Origin: an uncultured Mycoplasmatota bacterium
Lineage (GTDB): Bacteria; Bacillota_I; Bacilli_A; RF39; UBA660
DNA: 12,227 nucleotides
Direction of reading: 5' to 3'
Assembly: GCA_947297555.1 (NCBI GenBank)
Contig: CAMYTM010000003.1
Span: 1-12,227 of the forward strand
The notes below the pieces were generated by a model. The model saw only the letters and a list, made by a program, of their open reading frames with translations, did not search any database and was not told the DNA's origin. The position numbers and the translations under genes are program-made. Each line of letters starts with the position of its first letter. Within the stretch, counting starts at the first letter, position 1. Shown here piece after piece: positions 1-7,685 of the stretch.

Positions 1-98
1 ATCGAGTGCTATTTTACGATTGGCAAATCGTATGCTTTTATATTCACATAATGATAAAAGTTAGTAGTTATCATAATAGAATCCTTTTTTATGAATAT

Positions 99-214
99 AT
101 TCCTTCTTTCAAAGCATGAAAAAAGTTCAAAATATCAAATACTAGAAAAGTGTTTATAAATAAAAAAACTCGCTTTACCATTTTTAGTGTGCGAGTTTAA
201 ATCTCAATGGAGCG
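99..214. repeat. Direct repeat copy 1: tRNA-Gly 3' tail plus terminator
   Basis: This stretch matches 1366-1480 at roughly 80-85% of positions by eye and in the same orientation. On the minus strand it begins with CGCTCCA (208-214), the last bases of the tRNA-Gly gene including CCA, then carries the same hairpin terminator (166-198) and the same flank. The remaining tRNA body is absent, so this is a tail fragment. Weaker similarity continues to about base 9 and covers a decayed version of the mini-ORF found at 1242-1349. A tandem duplication, or integration at a tRNA 3' end, would give this layout. Confidence 0.85.
162..198 (-). terminator. Rho-independent terminator (copy 1)
   Basis: On the minus strand an 8-bp stem AAACTCGC/GCGAGTTT (191-198 with 166-173) has a 17-base loop and runs into a T-tract (complement of the A-run 162-168). 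It is the duplicate of the tRNA-Gly terminator and here lies downstream of the regulator and small peptide genes, so it probably ends their transcript. Confidence 0.8.
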
Positions 215-362
215 ATAACAAAGGTTATTCAAAACTCCTAAAGTAAAATTAGTAAATAACTAATTTCTATAATTATTTTACCAATTTTATTATTTTCTAA
301 GCAATATTATTTTTATGATTTGTTAAATAAATTGTAATTTTTAGTAATAACTTGTATGAAAA
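215..362. other. AT-rich intergenic stretch
   Basis: Downstream flank of the 36-residue peptide gene, up to the repeat copy. I see no convincing ORF, promoter or RNA here, only very AT-rich sequence that would be the 3' untranslated part of the minus-strand transcript. Confidence 0.5.
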
Positions 363-473
363 TCATTGTTTTTTAGATTTTTTATCTTTTATCTTTTTAT
401 TCCACCAAGTACCAGTAAGTGAACAGCCTCCACCAATAAATATAAATATTATCATAAATATCCAAAATTCCAT
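363..473 (-). CDS. Small membrane peptide, 36 aa
   Basis: A short ORF reading MEFWIFMIIFIFIGGGCSLT and then 16 further residues, mostly lysine-rich. An AGGAGG ribosome site stands 6 bases before the ATG (471-473), one of the best in the window, and the stop is TGA at 363-365. Residues 3-14 are strongly hydrophobic, followed by GGGCS and a TWW pair, then a positively charged tail (eight lysines in the last twelve residues or so). This predicts one membrane-inserted helix with a cytoplasmic basic tail. It lies 29 bases behind the XRE regulator gene on the same strand, so the two are likely co-transcribed. The function is unknown; a partner of the membrane-bound regulator is a guess. GGGCS resembles a lipobox only loosely. 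Confidence 0.7.
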   Translation of the reverse strand: MEFWIFMIIFIFIGGGCSLTGTWWNKKIKDKKSKKQ

Positions 474-502
474 ATTCTACCTCCTCGTATAAAATTTTTA
501 AA

Positions 503-1084
503 CTATAATTTTTTCATTATAAATATTTCAATTATAAAAATAATAAATGTTATTAAACCTGTCAAAATTGCTAACAAAATCTTTTGATAATTTCTTTTTC
601 CTATTTCTTGTTGCACTTCTTCATAAGATAATGATCTATTTTCTATAAAAGCAATAATTTCTTTATAAGTTTGAATGTCATTATTCTTTTTAAACTTCTC
701 AATGATCGTTGCTGTTACAATTGCTATTACAAAAAACATTGCCCAAATAATAGCACCAATATATCCATCTATCTTAAATAACGGATATGCACTAAACATT
801 AAAATTAACATTTCTACCAGGAAAATATAACTCATTATATTAAACTTTTCTATTTTCTCTTTACTAATTATCTTTTTCATCTCCTCTATATCTCCTTTTA
901 TAAAATCATCTAGAGTTACATGAAAGATGTTAGATAACATGGTTAAACTTTTTATATCAGGGTAACTTTTACTTGTTTCCCAATTAGAAATCGTTTGTCT
1001 TGAAACAAATATTTTTAATGCTAATTCGTCTTGTGAAATATTTTGTTTTTCCCTATATTTTTTAATTCTTGCTCCAACATTCAT
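503..1084 (-). CDS. XRE-family HTH transcriptional regulator with membrane domain
   Basis: A 193-residue protein starting at the ATG of 1082-1084, chosen because GGAGG lies 6 bases upstream; the reading frame is open further back to 1150 but that region holds the promoter. Residues 1-60 form a classic Cro/C1-type helix-turn-helix (RIKKYREKQNISQDELA, then VSRQTISNWE). After residue 75 a linker leads to three hydrophobic segments (about residues 85-105, 110-132 and 168-190), so the DNA-binding domain is probably tethered to the membrane. Such regulators in Firmicutes often control their own operon and a neighbouring membrane gene. The small membrane peptide at 363-473 follows directly. The palindrome at 1130-1145 overlaps the putative -35 and could be the operator. 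The regulator class is certain, the target is inferred. Confidence 0.93.
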   Translation of the reverse strand: MNVGARIKKYREKQNISQDELALKIFVSRQTISNWETSKSYPDIKSLTMLSNIFHVTLDDFIKGDIEEMKKIISKEKIEKFNIMSYIFLVEMLILMFSAYPLFKIDGYIGAIIWAMFFVIAIVTATIIEKFKKNNDIQTYKEIIAFIENRSLSYEEVQQEIGKRNYQKILLAILTGLITFIIFIIEIFIMKKL

Positions 1085-1103
1085 TTTGCACCTCCAATTA
1101 CAT

Positions 1104-1145
1104 TTTATAGAAGAATGATATTTTTGTCTGTCAAAAGTCTTTGAC
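1104..1145 (-). promoter_or_regulatory. Promoter and palindromic operator of the XRE gene
   Basis: On the minus strand TTGACA (1129-1134) is followed by TATAAA (1104-1109) at 19 bases, or CTATAA at 18, a slightly long but plausible sigma-A promoter. A 16-base inverted repeat GTCAAA-agtc-TTTGAC at 1130-1145 covers the -35 box. A dyad in this place fits repression by the XRE protein encoded just downstream, which is an inference. Confidence 0.55.
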
Positions 1146-1194
1146 ATCAAACTATTATAATGAATTGTAGTAAATTATTCTTCATAATTATAAC

Positions 1195-1227
1195 AAAAAA
1201 AGAACAAACCATAAACACAATTTGCTC
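1195..1227 (-). terminator. Rho-independent terminator
   Basis: On the minus strand GAGCAAA (1221-1227) pairs with TTTGTTC (1202-1208) with one G-T pair, and a run of seven T follows (complement of 1195-1201). It stands right behind the stop codon of the mini-ORF at 1242-1349 and upstream of the XRE promoter. Confidence 0.65.
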
Positions 1228-1241
1228 GTTAAATTTGTAAT

Positions 1242-1349
1242 TTAGCGAATAGTATGTACAGTAATAATCGTATAACTACATGAGTTAATAGTTATCTTTA
1301 TATTATCAATTTCACAAGAAAATTTTAAAGTTTCTATGGCCGTTTTCAT
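1242..1349 (-). CDS. Mini-ORF, 35 aa, doubtful
   Basis: An ORF starting MKTAIETLKFSC and ending VHTIR, with TAA at 1242-1244. A GGAGG sequence sits 19 bases before this ATG, too far for normal initiation; two nearer ATGs lie in the other frames and give only 3 and 17 codons. The support is positional: a terminator (1195-1227) follows within 14 bases, and a diverged copy of the region at 9-97 keeps the frame of the last 20 codons (KITIN against MITTN, both ending at a stop) although its start codon reads ATA. No signal peptide or membrane helix is visible. It may be a small peptide gene or only leftover sequence; the function is unknown. Confidence 0.3.
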   Translation of the reverse strand: MKTAIETLKFSCEIDNIKITINSCSYTIITVHTIR

Positions 1350-1365
1350 AAATACATAAATACAT

Positions 1366-1480
1366 ATTCCTCCTTTACATAATGAAAAAAGCCCATAATA
1401 TCAAATACTATGAACTTGCTTATAAATAGAAAAACTCGCTTTACTATTTCTAGTGTGCGAGTTTAAACCTCAATGGAGCG
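1366..1480. repeat. Direct repeat copy 2, overlapping the 3' end of tRNA-Gly
   Basis: Partner of 99-214. It contains the last seven bases of tRNA-Gly (1474-1480), the tRNA terminator hairpin at 1432-1464 and the flank up to the mini-ORF ribosome site. This is presumably the original locus because the tRNA is complete here. Confidence 0.85.
1428..1464 (-). terminator. Terminator of tRNA-Gly
   Basis: On the minus strand the stem AAACTCGC (1457-1464 complement) and GCGAGTTT (1432-1439 complement) pairs over 8 bp with a 17-base loop and ends in a T-run, nine bases after the tRNA CCA end. Confidence 0.85.
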
Positions 1481-1547
1481 GATGATGGGAATCGAACCCA
1501 CGTTATCAGCTTGGAAGGCTGAAGCTCTACCATTAAACTACATCCGC
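1474..1547 (-). tRNA. tRNA-Gly (anticodon TCC)
   Basis: Reading the minus strand, a 7-bp acceptor stem GCGGATG/CATCCGC, a D-arm, an anticodon stem TCAGC/GCTGA with loop CTTCCAA (anticodon complement at 1513-1515), a T-arm with GTTCGAT, discriminator T and an encoded CCA (1474-1476) form a complete cloverleaf of 74 bases. It reads the GGA codon. Its 3' end is duplicated at 208-214. Confidence 0.97.
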
Positions 1548-1568
1548 ATTTCTTAAATAACAATTAAA

Positions 1569-1596
1569 ATTATACCACAAATATTAAAAATTTCAA
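1569..1596 (-). promoter_or_regulatory. Promoter of tRNA-Gly
   Basis: On the minus strand TTGAAA (1591-1596) and TATAAT (1569-1574) are separated by 16 bases, with TG one base before the -10 as in extended -10 promoters. The start would lie about 15 bases before the mature tRNA. Confidence 0.75.
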
Positions 1597-1724
1597 CTAT
1601 TTTTTACTTTTATAATTTATTTTATGTGATTTTAAATATAATGTGAATAAAAAAGTGCCAAAAAAAGGAACAAAATATTCGAAAGTACTCTAGAAATGGG
1701 TTGTTTGGATGCAAGTTAAAATGA

Positions 1725-1753
1725 TTTACAAACGTATAAAATTTTTATATAAT
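1725..1753 (+). promoter_or_regulatory. Promoter of tRNA-Thr
   Basis: TTTACA (1725-1730) and a perfect TATAAT (1748-1753) at 17 bases. Transcription would start near 1760, about 23 bases before the tRNA. It diverges from the tRNA-Gly promoter. Confidence 0.8.
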
Positions 1754-1782
1754 AATGCTACAATTAAATGAAAGAATGATTT

Positions 1783-1858
1783 GCTGGAATAGCTCAGTTG
1801 GTAGAGCAACGCCCTCGTAACGCGTAGGTCGCAAGTTCGAATCTTGTTTCCAGCACCA
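1783..1858 (+). tRNA. tRNA-Thr (anticodon CGT)
   Basis: Acceptor stem GCTGGAA/TTCCAGC, D-arm with AGCTCAGTTGGTAGAGC, anticodon loop CTCGTAA (anticodon CGT at 1816-1818), T-arm GCAAG-TTCGAAT-CTTGT with one wobble, discriminator A and encoded CCA. It reads ACG. The anticodon stem ACGCC/CGCGT has four normal pairs and a C-C opposition next to the loop (1813 and 1821), where a G at 1821 would give a perfect stem. The gene borders the mobile element. Confidence 0.95.
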
Positions 1859-1898
1859 TTGACGAATCTGTTCGAACTATTCGAACTTTTAGATATAA

Positions 1899-1929
1899 AA
1901 TCAATCAGAAATGATTGGTTTTTTCTTTT
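1899..1929 (+). terminator. Terminator behind tRNA-Thr
   Basis: Stem AATCAATCA (1899-1907) and TGATTGGTT (1912-1920) pairs over nine positions with one T-G pair around a GAAA loop, followed by TTTTCTTTT. It is 40 bases behind the tRNA and only 30 bases before the next start codon. Confidence 0.8.
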
Positions 1930-1958
1930 AAGAAAAAATCATAGAAAGGTTGGTGTCT

Positions 1959-2234
1959 ATGATTAATGTAATCAAAAAAGAAATTGATATGGAGGAATCT
2001 TTAAAGAAACGATTAGAGATAATATGTGATTTTTGTAATACTACTCCAACTATTATAAATGGTAGTATAAGAAAGATTGATAAGACTAATTTAAACTATA
2101 TCGAACCTCATAGAATAATTATCAATAATGTAATGTTTCTTGCTTTTAATTATTCTAATGAAATCTATATCAATAATTTAAGTAAGAAAATTAAAATATC
2201 AGAATTAGAAAACTACATAAAATCTATAAACTAA
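1959..2234 (+). CDS. Hypothetical protein, 91 aa
   Basis: Starts MINVIKKEIDMEESLKKRLE and ends at TAA 2232-2234. I chose the ATG at 1959 because AAAGG lies nine bases upstream; a TTG three codons earlier is too close to that site. The N-terminal third is charged and probably helical, the rest alternates beta-like and hydrophobic stretches (RIIINNVMFLAF, EIYINNL). There are two cysteines (28 and 31 or nearby, CDFC) but no other metal pair, no signal peptide and no membrane helix. I do not recognise a family. It is the first gene behind tRNA-Thr, separated from the recombinase by a strong terminator. With only 30 bases after the tRNA terminator there is little room for its own promoter, so it may depend on read-through. 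A role in element maintenance is only a guess. Confidence 0.65.
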   Translation: MINVIKKEIDMEESLKKRLEIICDFCNTTPTIINGSIRKIDKTNLNYIEPHRIIINNVMFLAFNYSNEIYINNLSKKIKISELENYIKSIN

Positions 2235-2303
2235 TGCTCATCAAGTAATAGACAAAATAAGAAAAATGTTGTATTATGTAAATGATTTACAAAAACTTAT
2301 TTT

Positions 2304-2349
2304 GAGAAGTAAAAGTATTAGTTTGTAGTACCTTTACTTCTCTTTTTTT
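2304..2349 (+). terminator. Strong terminator before the recombinase gene
   Basis: A perfect 10-bp stem GAGAAGTAAA (2304-2313) and TTTACTTCTC (2333-2342), a 19-base loop and seven T. It ends the upstream small gene and sits 30 bases before the recombinase start, so it would also block transcription coming from the tRNA-Thr side. An attenuator role is possible. Confidence 0.85.
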
Positions 2350-2376
2350 GAAAAATTAGAAAAATGGAGATGATAA

Positions 2377-4335
<1,959 letters not shown>

Positions 4336-4400
4336 TCTTTATGGAATTTTGTTTTATTACGAAGTTTTAAAACAATATGGAATAAAGTAAAACGGATTCT

Positions 4401-4483
4401 AAGGTATCCTTAGCCCACGAGGGCATTTTGCTATACTTGGCAAAATCCCTAGGGGGTTAAATATTTTGTCAGAGCCAAAATAT
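4401..4483 (+). other. Candidate origin of transfer (oriT)
   Basis: The gap between recombinase and relaxase is rich in nested inverted repeats: AAGG-tat-CCTT (4401-4411), GCCC-acga-GGGC (4413-4424), ATTTTGC with GCAAAAT around 8 bases (4425-4446), the palindrome CCCTAGGG (4447-4454) followed by GGTTAA, and ATATTTTG with CAAAATAT around 7 bases (4461-4483). It is locally more GC-rich than its surroundings and lies directly before the MobV gene, where oriT of MobV systems usually is. No T-tract follows any stem, so these are not ordinary terminators. The nick site cannot be read from sequence alone. Confidence 0.6.
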
Positions 4484-4517
4484 ACCTTTAAAAACAACTA
4501 TAAAAAAAGGAGCGTGA

Positions 4518-5900
4518 TTGATTATACAACTAGCATATTCATTTCATTTAGGTAGTGATAAAAATAAGAAAAATAGTAGTAAGGCAAGTGCAAAATCGAA
4601 TGTAAGTGGTACAACATCTAAAAGTAATAATGCTATTCAAAATGCAGCAGGACTTACCAAATGTGATAATCACAATTATAGAAAATATGATGACAGAGAA
4701 TATGATATTGAAATTATTAGAGGAAGTTCTTCTCTAGTAGATGATGTGAAGAAATTATACAAAGATGAATTTGATGAGGCAAAAGAAGAATACAATGCAA
4801 AACAAACAAGAGAAAATAGAAAAATCAAAGATTATTTCACTCATGTAAGTAATAACTCTAAAAGTGATCTTGCTTGTGAGATTATCATTGAACTTGGAGA
4901 TAAGAAATATTGGGATACAAAATATATAGATTTTAAGAAAAAAATGACAAATGTATTTAAACAACAAGTTATTGATTTAGAAACTATATTACCTACTTTT
5001 AAAATTGCTTCAGCCATTATTCATTATGATGAAACTAGCCCACATCTTCATATTGTAGGTGTACCTATCAAAACTGGTGGTAAAAATGGTATGTCTAAAC
5101 AAGTTGGTAAAAGTGATGTATTTACCAAAGAATCACTTCATAAACTTCAAGATAAAATGAGAGTATTATGTATTGAATCATTCAATAAAGAATATGGTCT
5201 TGCCAACTCATTAAAAGGCAAGAAAAAAGGCAGAAATCGAGATTATCATATAACTGAAATGAATGATTATATGGAAATGAAAGAACAACTAGAAAAGAAT
5301 CAAGAAAGTTTAGAAATAGCCAATAAAAAAGCATTAGAACTTGATAATCATACCAAAGAAGTAAAAGTAATTATAACCGATTTAAAAACGACCTTAACTT
5401 CAAAAGAAAAGTATGTATTGAAACAAGAAGATAAAGATAAATTAGTATCTTATATTGATTCAGTTAGTAAAACAAATGAAGAATATAAAAAGATACAAAC
5501 TCTTTCTGTTACTCTTAATAATGTAGATACAGAAATTAAAGAGAATCATGATAAAATTAAGACGCTAACTGAAAATAATGAGGCACTTACTTTAAGAGTA
5601 GAAAATCTAACAAAAAATATCAATAGCAAAGATAAAGAAATTGAAGAATTAAAAGAAGAAAATCATTCATTAAAAAATACTCTAGAATTTTGGAAAGATA
5701 AATTTTTACGAGTTATGTCTTTAATCAAAGACAAGTTACTTGGTAAAGAAAAAGAACGAGAAAAATACTTTGATGTATCAAAAGACTTATACAAAAAAGG
5801 CATTATTAAGGAAGATACTTTTAACGAATTAAAAGATAAATATAATTTTAGTAAAGAACACGATGATAAAGGAAAAGATGATTTTGAGATAGAAATATAG
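4518..5900 (+). CDS. MobV/Pre-family relaxase (plasmid mobilization protein)
   Basis: A 460-residue relaxase that would nick one strand at oriT and pilot it into a recipient. The start is a TTG, five bases after GGAG; no ATG is available in the conserved N-terminal part. Residues 50-110 carry the Pre motif region (DNHNYRKYDDREYDI), and residues 169-178 the metal-binding motif HYDETSPHLH typical of MobV. Residues 13-45 are a low-complexity Ser/Lys/Asn segment. From about residue 245 to 400 a long coiled coil follows (EKNQESLEIANKK, KDKEIEELKEENHSLKN), then a charged C-terminus; the length is usual for the family. It stands behind the candidate oriT and the recombinase on the same strand. No coupling protein or mating-pore gene is visible, so it needs a helper. 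Confidence 0.93.
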   Translation: MIIQLAYSFHLGSDKNKKNSSKASAKSNVSGTTSKSNNAIQNAAGLTKCDNHNYRKYDDREYDIEIIRGSSSLVDDVKKLYKDEFDEAKEEYNAKQTRENRKIKDYFTHVSNNSKSDLACEIIIELGDKKYWDTKYIDFKKKMTNVFKQQVIDLETILPTFKIASAIIHYDETSPHLHIVGVPIKTGGKNGMSKQVGKSDVFTKESLHKLQDKMRVLCIESFNKEYGLANSLKGKKKGRNRDYHITEMNDYMEMKEQLEKNQESLEIANKKALELDNHTKEVKVIITDLKTTLTSKEKYVLKQEDKDKLVSYIDSVSKTNEEYKKIQTLSVTLNNVDTEIKENHDKIKTLTENNEALTLRVENLTKNINSKDKEIEELKEENHSLKNTLEFWKDKFLRVMSLIKDKLLGKEKEREKYFDVSKDLYKKGIIKEDTFNELKDKYNFSKEHDDKGKDDFEIEI

Positions 5901-5920
5901 GAAAAAACTAGATTTTGTAG

Positions 5921-5926
5921 TATAAT
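5921..5926 (+). promoter_or_regulatory. Probable -10 box of the UbiB-like gene
   Basis: A perfect TATAAT within TTTTGTAGTATAAT, 32 bases before the start codon. The -35 region at 17 bases (TAGGAA, overlapping the relaxase stop) is poor. A matching TTGTAGTATAAT stands before the 8523-8780 gap. It suggests that the kinase gene is transcribed apart from the relaxase. Confidence 0.5.
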
Positions 5927-5957
5927 ATACTAGTCGAATTGATTTTGGGGGATTAAA

Positions 5958-7424
5958 ATGAAGTTATATATACAAGCAGTTAAATTATTATTTAATAAGT
6001 TTATATTAAGAAAAAATAATGGAATAGTTATTAAAGAATTTTCTGAAAAAATGGGCGTAGTTTATATCAAATTAGCTCAAATGTTAGCAACTCAAAATTT
6101 TGGTAATTTATTTACTGAAAATGATAGACAGATGTTATCAAGTATTTGTGATAATTGTAATCCAATTAGTTATGAGGAAATCGAAGAAATACTAAAACAA
6201 GAATATGGAACAAATTTAGAAAATATATTTAGTTTTATTGAAAAGAAACCAGTTGGTTCTGCCTCTGTATCACAAGTGCATAGAGCAATACTTAAAACTG
6301 GAGAAGAAGTTGCAATAAAAATAAAAAGAAAAGACATCACAGGAACAATTGATGACGATATAAAACGAATCAGAAAAATTATTCATAGATTTGGTAAATT
6401 TGTAAATTTTAGTAATTTTACTGGTGGAGATCATGCACTAGACTTATATCTAGAATGGATAGAACAAGAAACAGATTTTGCACATGAAAAAGAAAATATT
6501 AAAGTATATCAAAATTTTGCAGATAGTGTCAATGGAAAAGTAAGTGGTACTAAAAAAATTAAAGTTCCTAAATTATATGAAGAATATTGCACAGACAATA
6601 TAATTGTTATGGAATTTATAAAAACTCAAACTGTTAATAAATTAGAATTAACCGATGAAAATAAAACTAAGATTACTACTGCTTTAAATAGTTATATTAG
6701 GTCAAGTTTTTGGGCATTGTTTAATGATAAACAAATAGTCTTTCATGGAGATCCTCATAGTGGAAATATTTGTATAGATGAAGATAACAATATTTGCTTT
6801 TTAGATATGGGACTATTGTGTTCCTTAAGTGATGATGATGCTAAATTATGTAGAAATTTCTTTTTAACAGTATACTCTGGAAATTATGAAAAGTTGTATG
6901 ATATGCTAGTTTCTTATGGAGATATGAGTGAAGAAAAAAAGAAATCATTTAAAGAAGATTGTAAAAAATATTGTGAAGATATAAAGAAAAAAGAAGTTAC
7001 TTATTACTTTATTGATATGGTTAATGTTTGTTTAAACTATGAATTTGTTCCTCCTAATTTTCTATTTAATATGGCAAAAGCATTCGTTTGTTTAAATGGT
7101 ATTAGTAATTTTTCCAATAATAAATGTACTGCAAGAGAGTTATTACAAGAACAAACAATGGAATTTTTAGTTAAGAGAAGTCTAAAAGATTGCAAAGGAA
7201 TTGTAATAGATAGTTTGCGTATTGCTCCAAAAGCATTAGAAAATATCTCACAATATGGATTAGTGAATACTATTGCAAAGGTAACAACCAGTAGTGAAAT
7301 AAAAAAAGATGTAATACAATCTTTAGAAAATTTAAGAGAAATGCTAGATTTAATTAGATTATCTTGTGGTGATGAAATTCCAGTACAAACAGATCAAACA
7401 CGACAAAGAACAAAACATTTGTAA
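5958..7424 (+). CDS. ABC1/UbiB/AarF-family atypical protein kinase
   Basis: A 488-residue member of the ABC1/UbiB (COQ8-like) family of atypical kinases/ATPases, whose known members support isoprenoid-quinone or lipid metabolism; the substrate here is unknown. Visible motifs: YIKLAQ at 36-41 in place of the usual KxGQ (Gly to Ala at 40), the family loop GSASVSQVH at 100-108, the ATP lysine in VAIKIKR (121), MEF at 218-220, the catalytic HGDPHSGN at 263-270 (Asp265, Asn270) and the metal aspartate in LDMG (283). No clear C-terminal membrane helix pair is seen, unlike many UbiB proteins. GGGGG stands eight bases before the ATG. It follows the relaxase by 57 bases and ends in its own terminator, so it looks like element cargo. 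Confidence 0.92.
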   Translation: MKLYIQAVKLLFNKFILRKNNGIVIKEFSEKMGVVYIKLAQMLATQNFGNLFTENDRQMLSSICDNCNPISYEEIEEILKQEYGTNLENIFSFIEKKPVGSASVSQVHRAILKTGEEVAIKIKRKDITGTIDDDIKRIRKIIHRFGKFVNFSNFTGGDHALDLYLEWIEQETDFAHEKENIKVYQNFADSVNGKVSGTKKIKVPKLYEEYCTDNIIVMEFIKTQTVNKLELTDENKTKITTALNSYIRSSFWALFNDKQIVFHGDPHSGNICIDEDNNICFLDMGLLCSLSDDDAKLCRNFFLTVYSGNYEKLYDMLVSYGDMSEEKKKSFKEDCKKYCEDIKKKEVTYYFIDMVNVCLNYEFVPPNFLFNMAKAFVCLNGISNFSNNKCTARELLQEQTMEFLVKRSLKDCKGIVIDSLRIAPKALENISQYGLVNTIAKVTTSSEIKKDVIQSLENLREMLDLIRLSCGDEIPVQTDQTRQRTKHL

Positions 7425-7433
7425 AATTACTAT

Positions 7434-7463
7434 AAGTAGCATAAAATTATTGCTACTTTTTTC
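7434..7463 (+). terminator. Terminator behind the UbiB-like gene
   Basis: AAGTAGCA (7434-7441) pairs perfectly with TGCTACTT (7451-7458) and a run of six T follows. It ends the kinase transcript. Confidence 0.85.
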
Positions 7464-7478
7464 ATATTTTGCTAAAAT
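7450..7478 (+). promoter_or_regulatory. Promoter of the leader-exonuclease unit
   Basis: TTGCTA (7450-7455) and TAAAAT (7473-7478) at exactly 17 bases. The -35 box overlaps the terminator of the previous gene. Transcription would begin near 7485 and give a leader of about 190 bases. Confidence 0.5.
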
Positions 7479-7487
7479 ATATGTAGT

Positions 7488-7668
7488 GATTGATTCTTAT
7501 AGCAATCGTTATGGTAAAAAAGTTGTAGATAACTACGACAACGGCACCATTAGGAAATACATTCGAACTCTTAAAAAGGGACCGAATTTAAGCATACAAT
7601 TTAATTTTTCAGCCGTTTGGGCTGACCCTAGAGATAGGTATGATTTAATCATATCTATCTTTTTTCTT
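7488..7668 (+). ncRNA. Structured leader RNA ending in a terminator
   Basis: The span before the exonuclease has no convincing protein but several stems: GATTG/CAATC (7488-7507), GTTGTAG-ataa-CTACGAC (7522-7539, 7 bp), TCAGCC/GGCTGA around GTTTG (7609-7625), AGGG/CCCT outside it (7577-7580 with 7626-7629), and a 13-bp terminator at 7632-7660. AACGGC (7540-7545) can pair with GCCGTT (7612-7617), a possible pseudoknot or switch. The layout is that of a cis-regulatory leader (riboswitch-like or attenuator) or a small RNA. GCCGTTTGGGC loosely recalls the 3' element of ZTP (pfl) riboswitches but the other conserved parts are not found, so no class is assigned. Part of the leader seems duplicated at 9551-9585. 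Confidence 0.45.
7632..7668 (+). terminator. 13-bp terminator directly before the exonuclease
   Basis: AGATAGGTATGAT (7632-7644) pairs with ATCATATCTATCT (7648-7660) with one G-T pair around TTA, followed by TTTTTTC. It ends only about 18 bases before the exonuclease start codon, so read-through must be allowed for expression. Confidence 0.85.
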
Positions 7669-7685
7669 TAAAGGAGTGATAATTT

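Noticed and set aside
7578..7628. ZTP (pfl) riboswitch suggested by GCCGTTTGGGC
   Set aside because: Only the 3' segment resembles the consensus; the conserved 5' parts are not recognisable and the downstream gene is not a purine or folate gene, so I kept it as an unclassified leader.
7366..7671. Open frame of about 100 codons across the end of the kinase gene and the leader
   Set aside because: Half overlaps the kinase in another frame and the rest runs through a terminator, a promoter and stem-loops; it has no good ribosome site and an unnatural composition.
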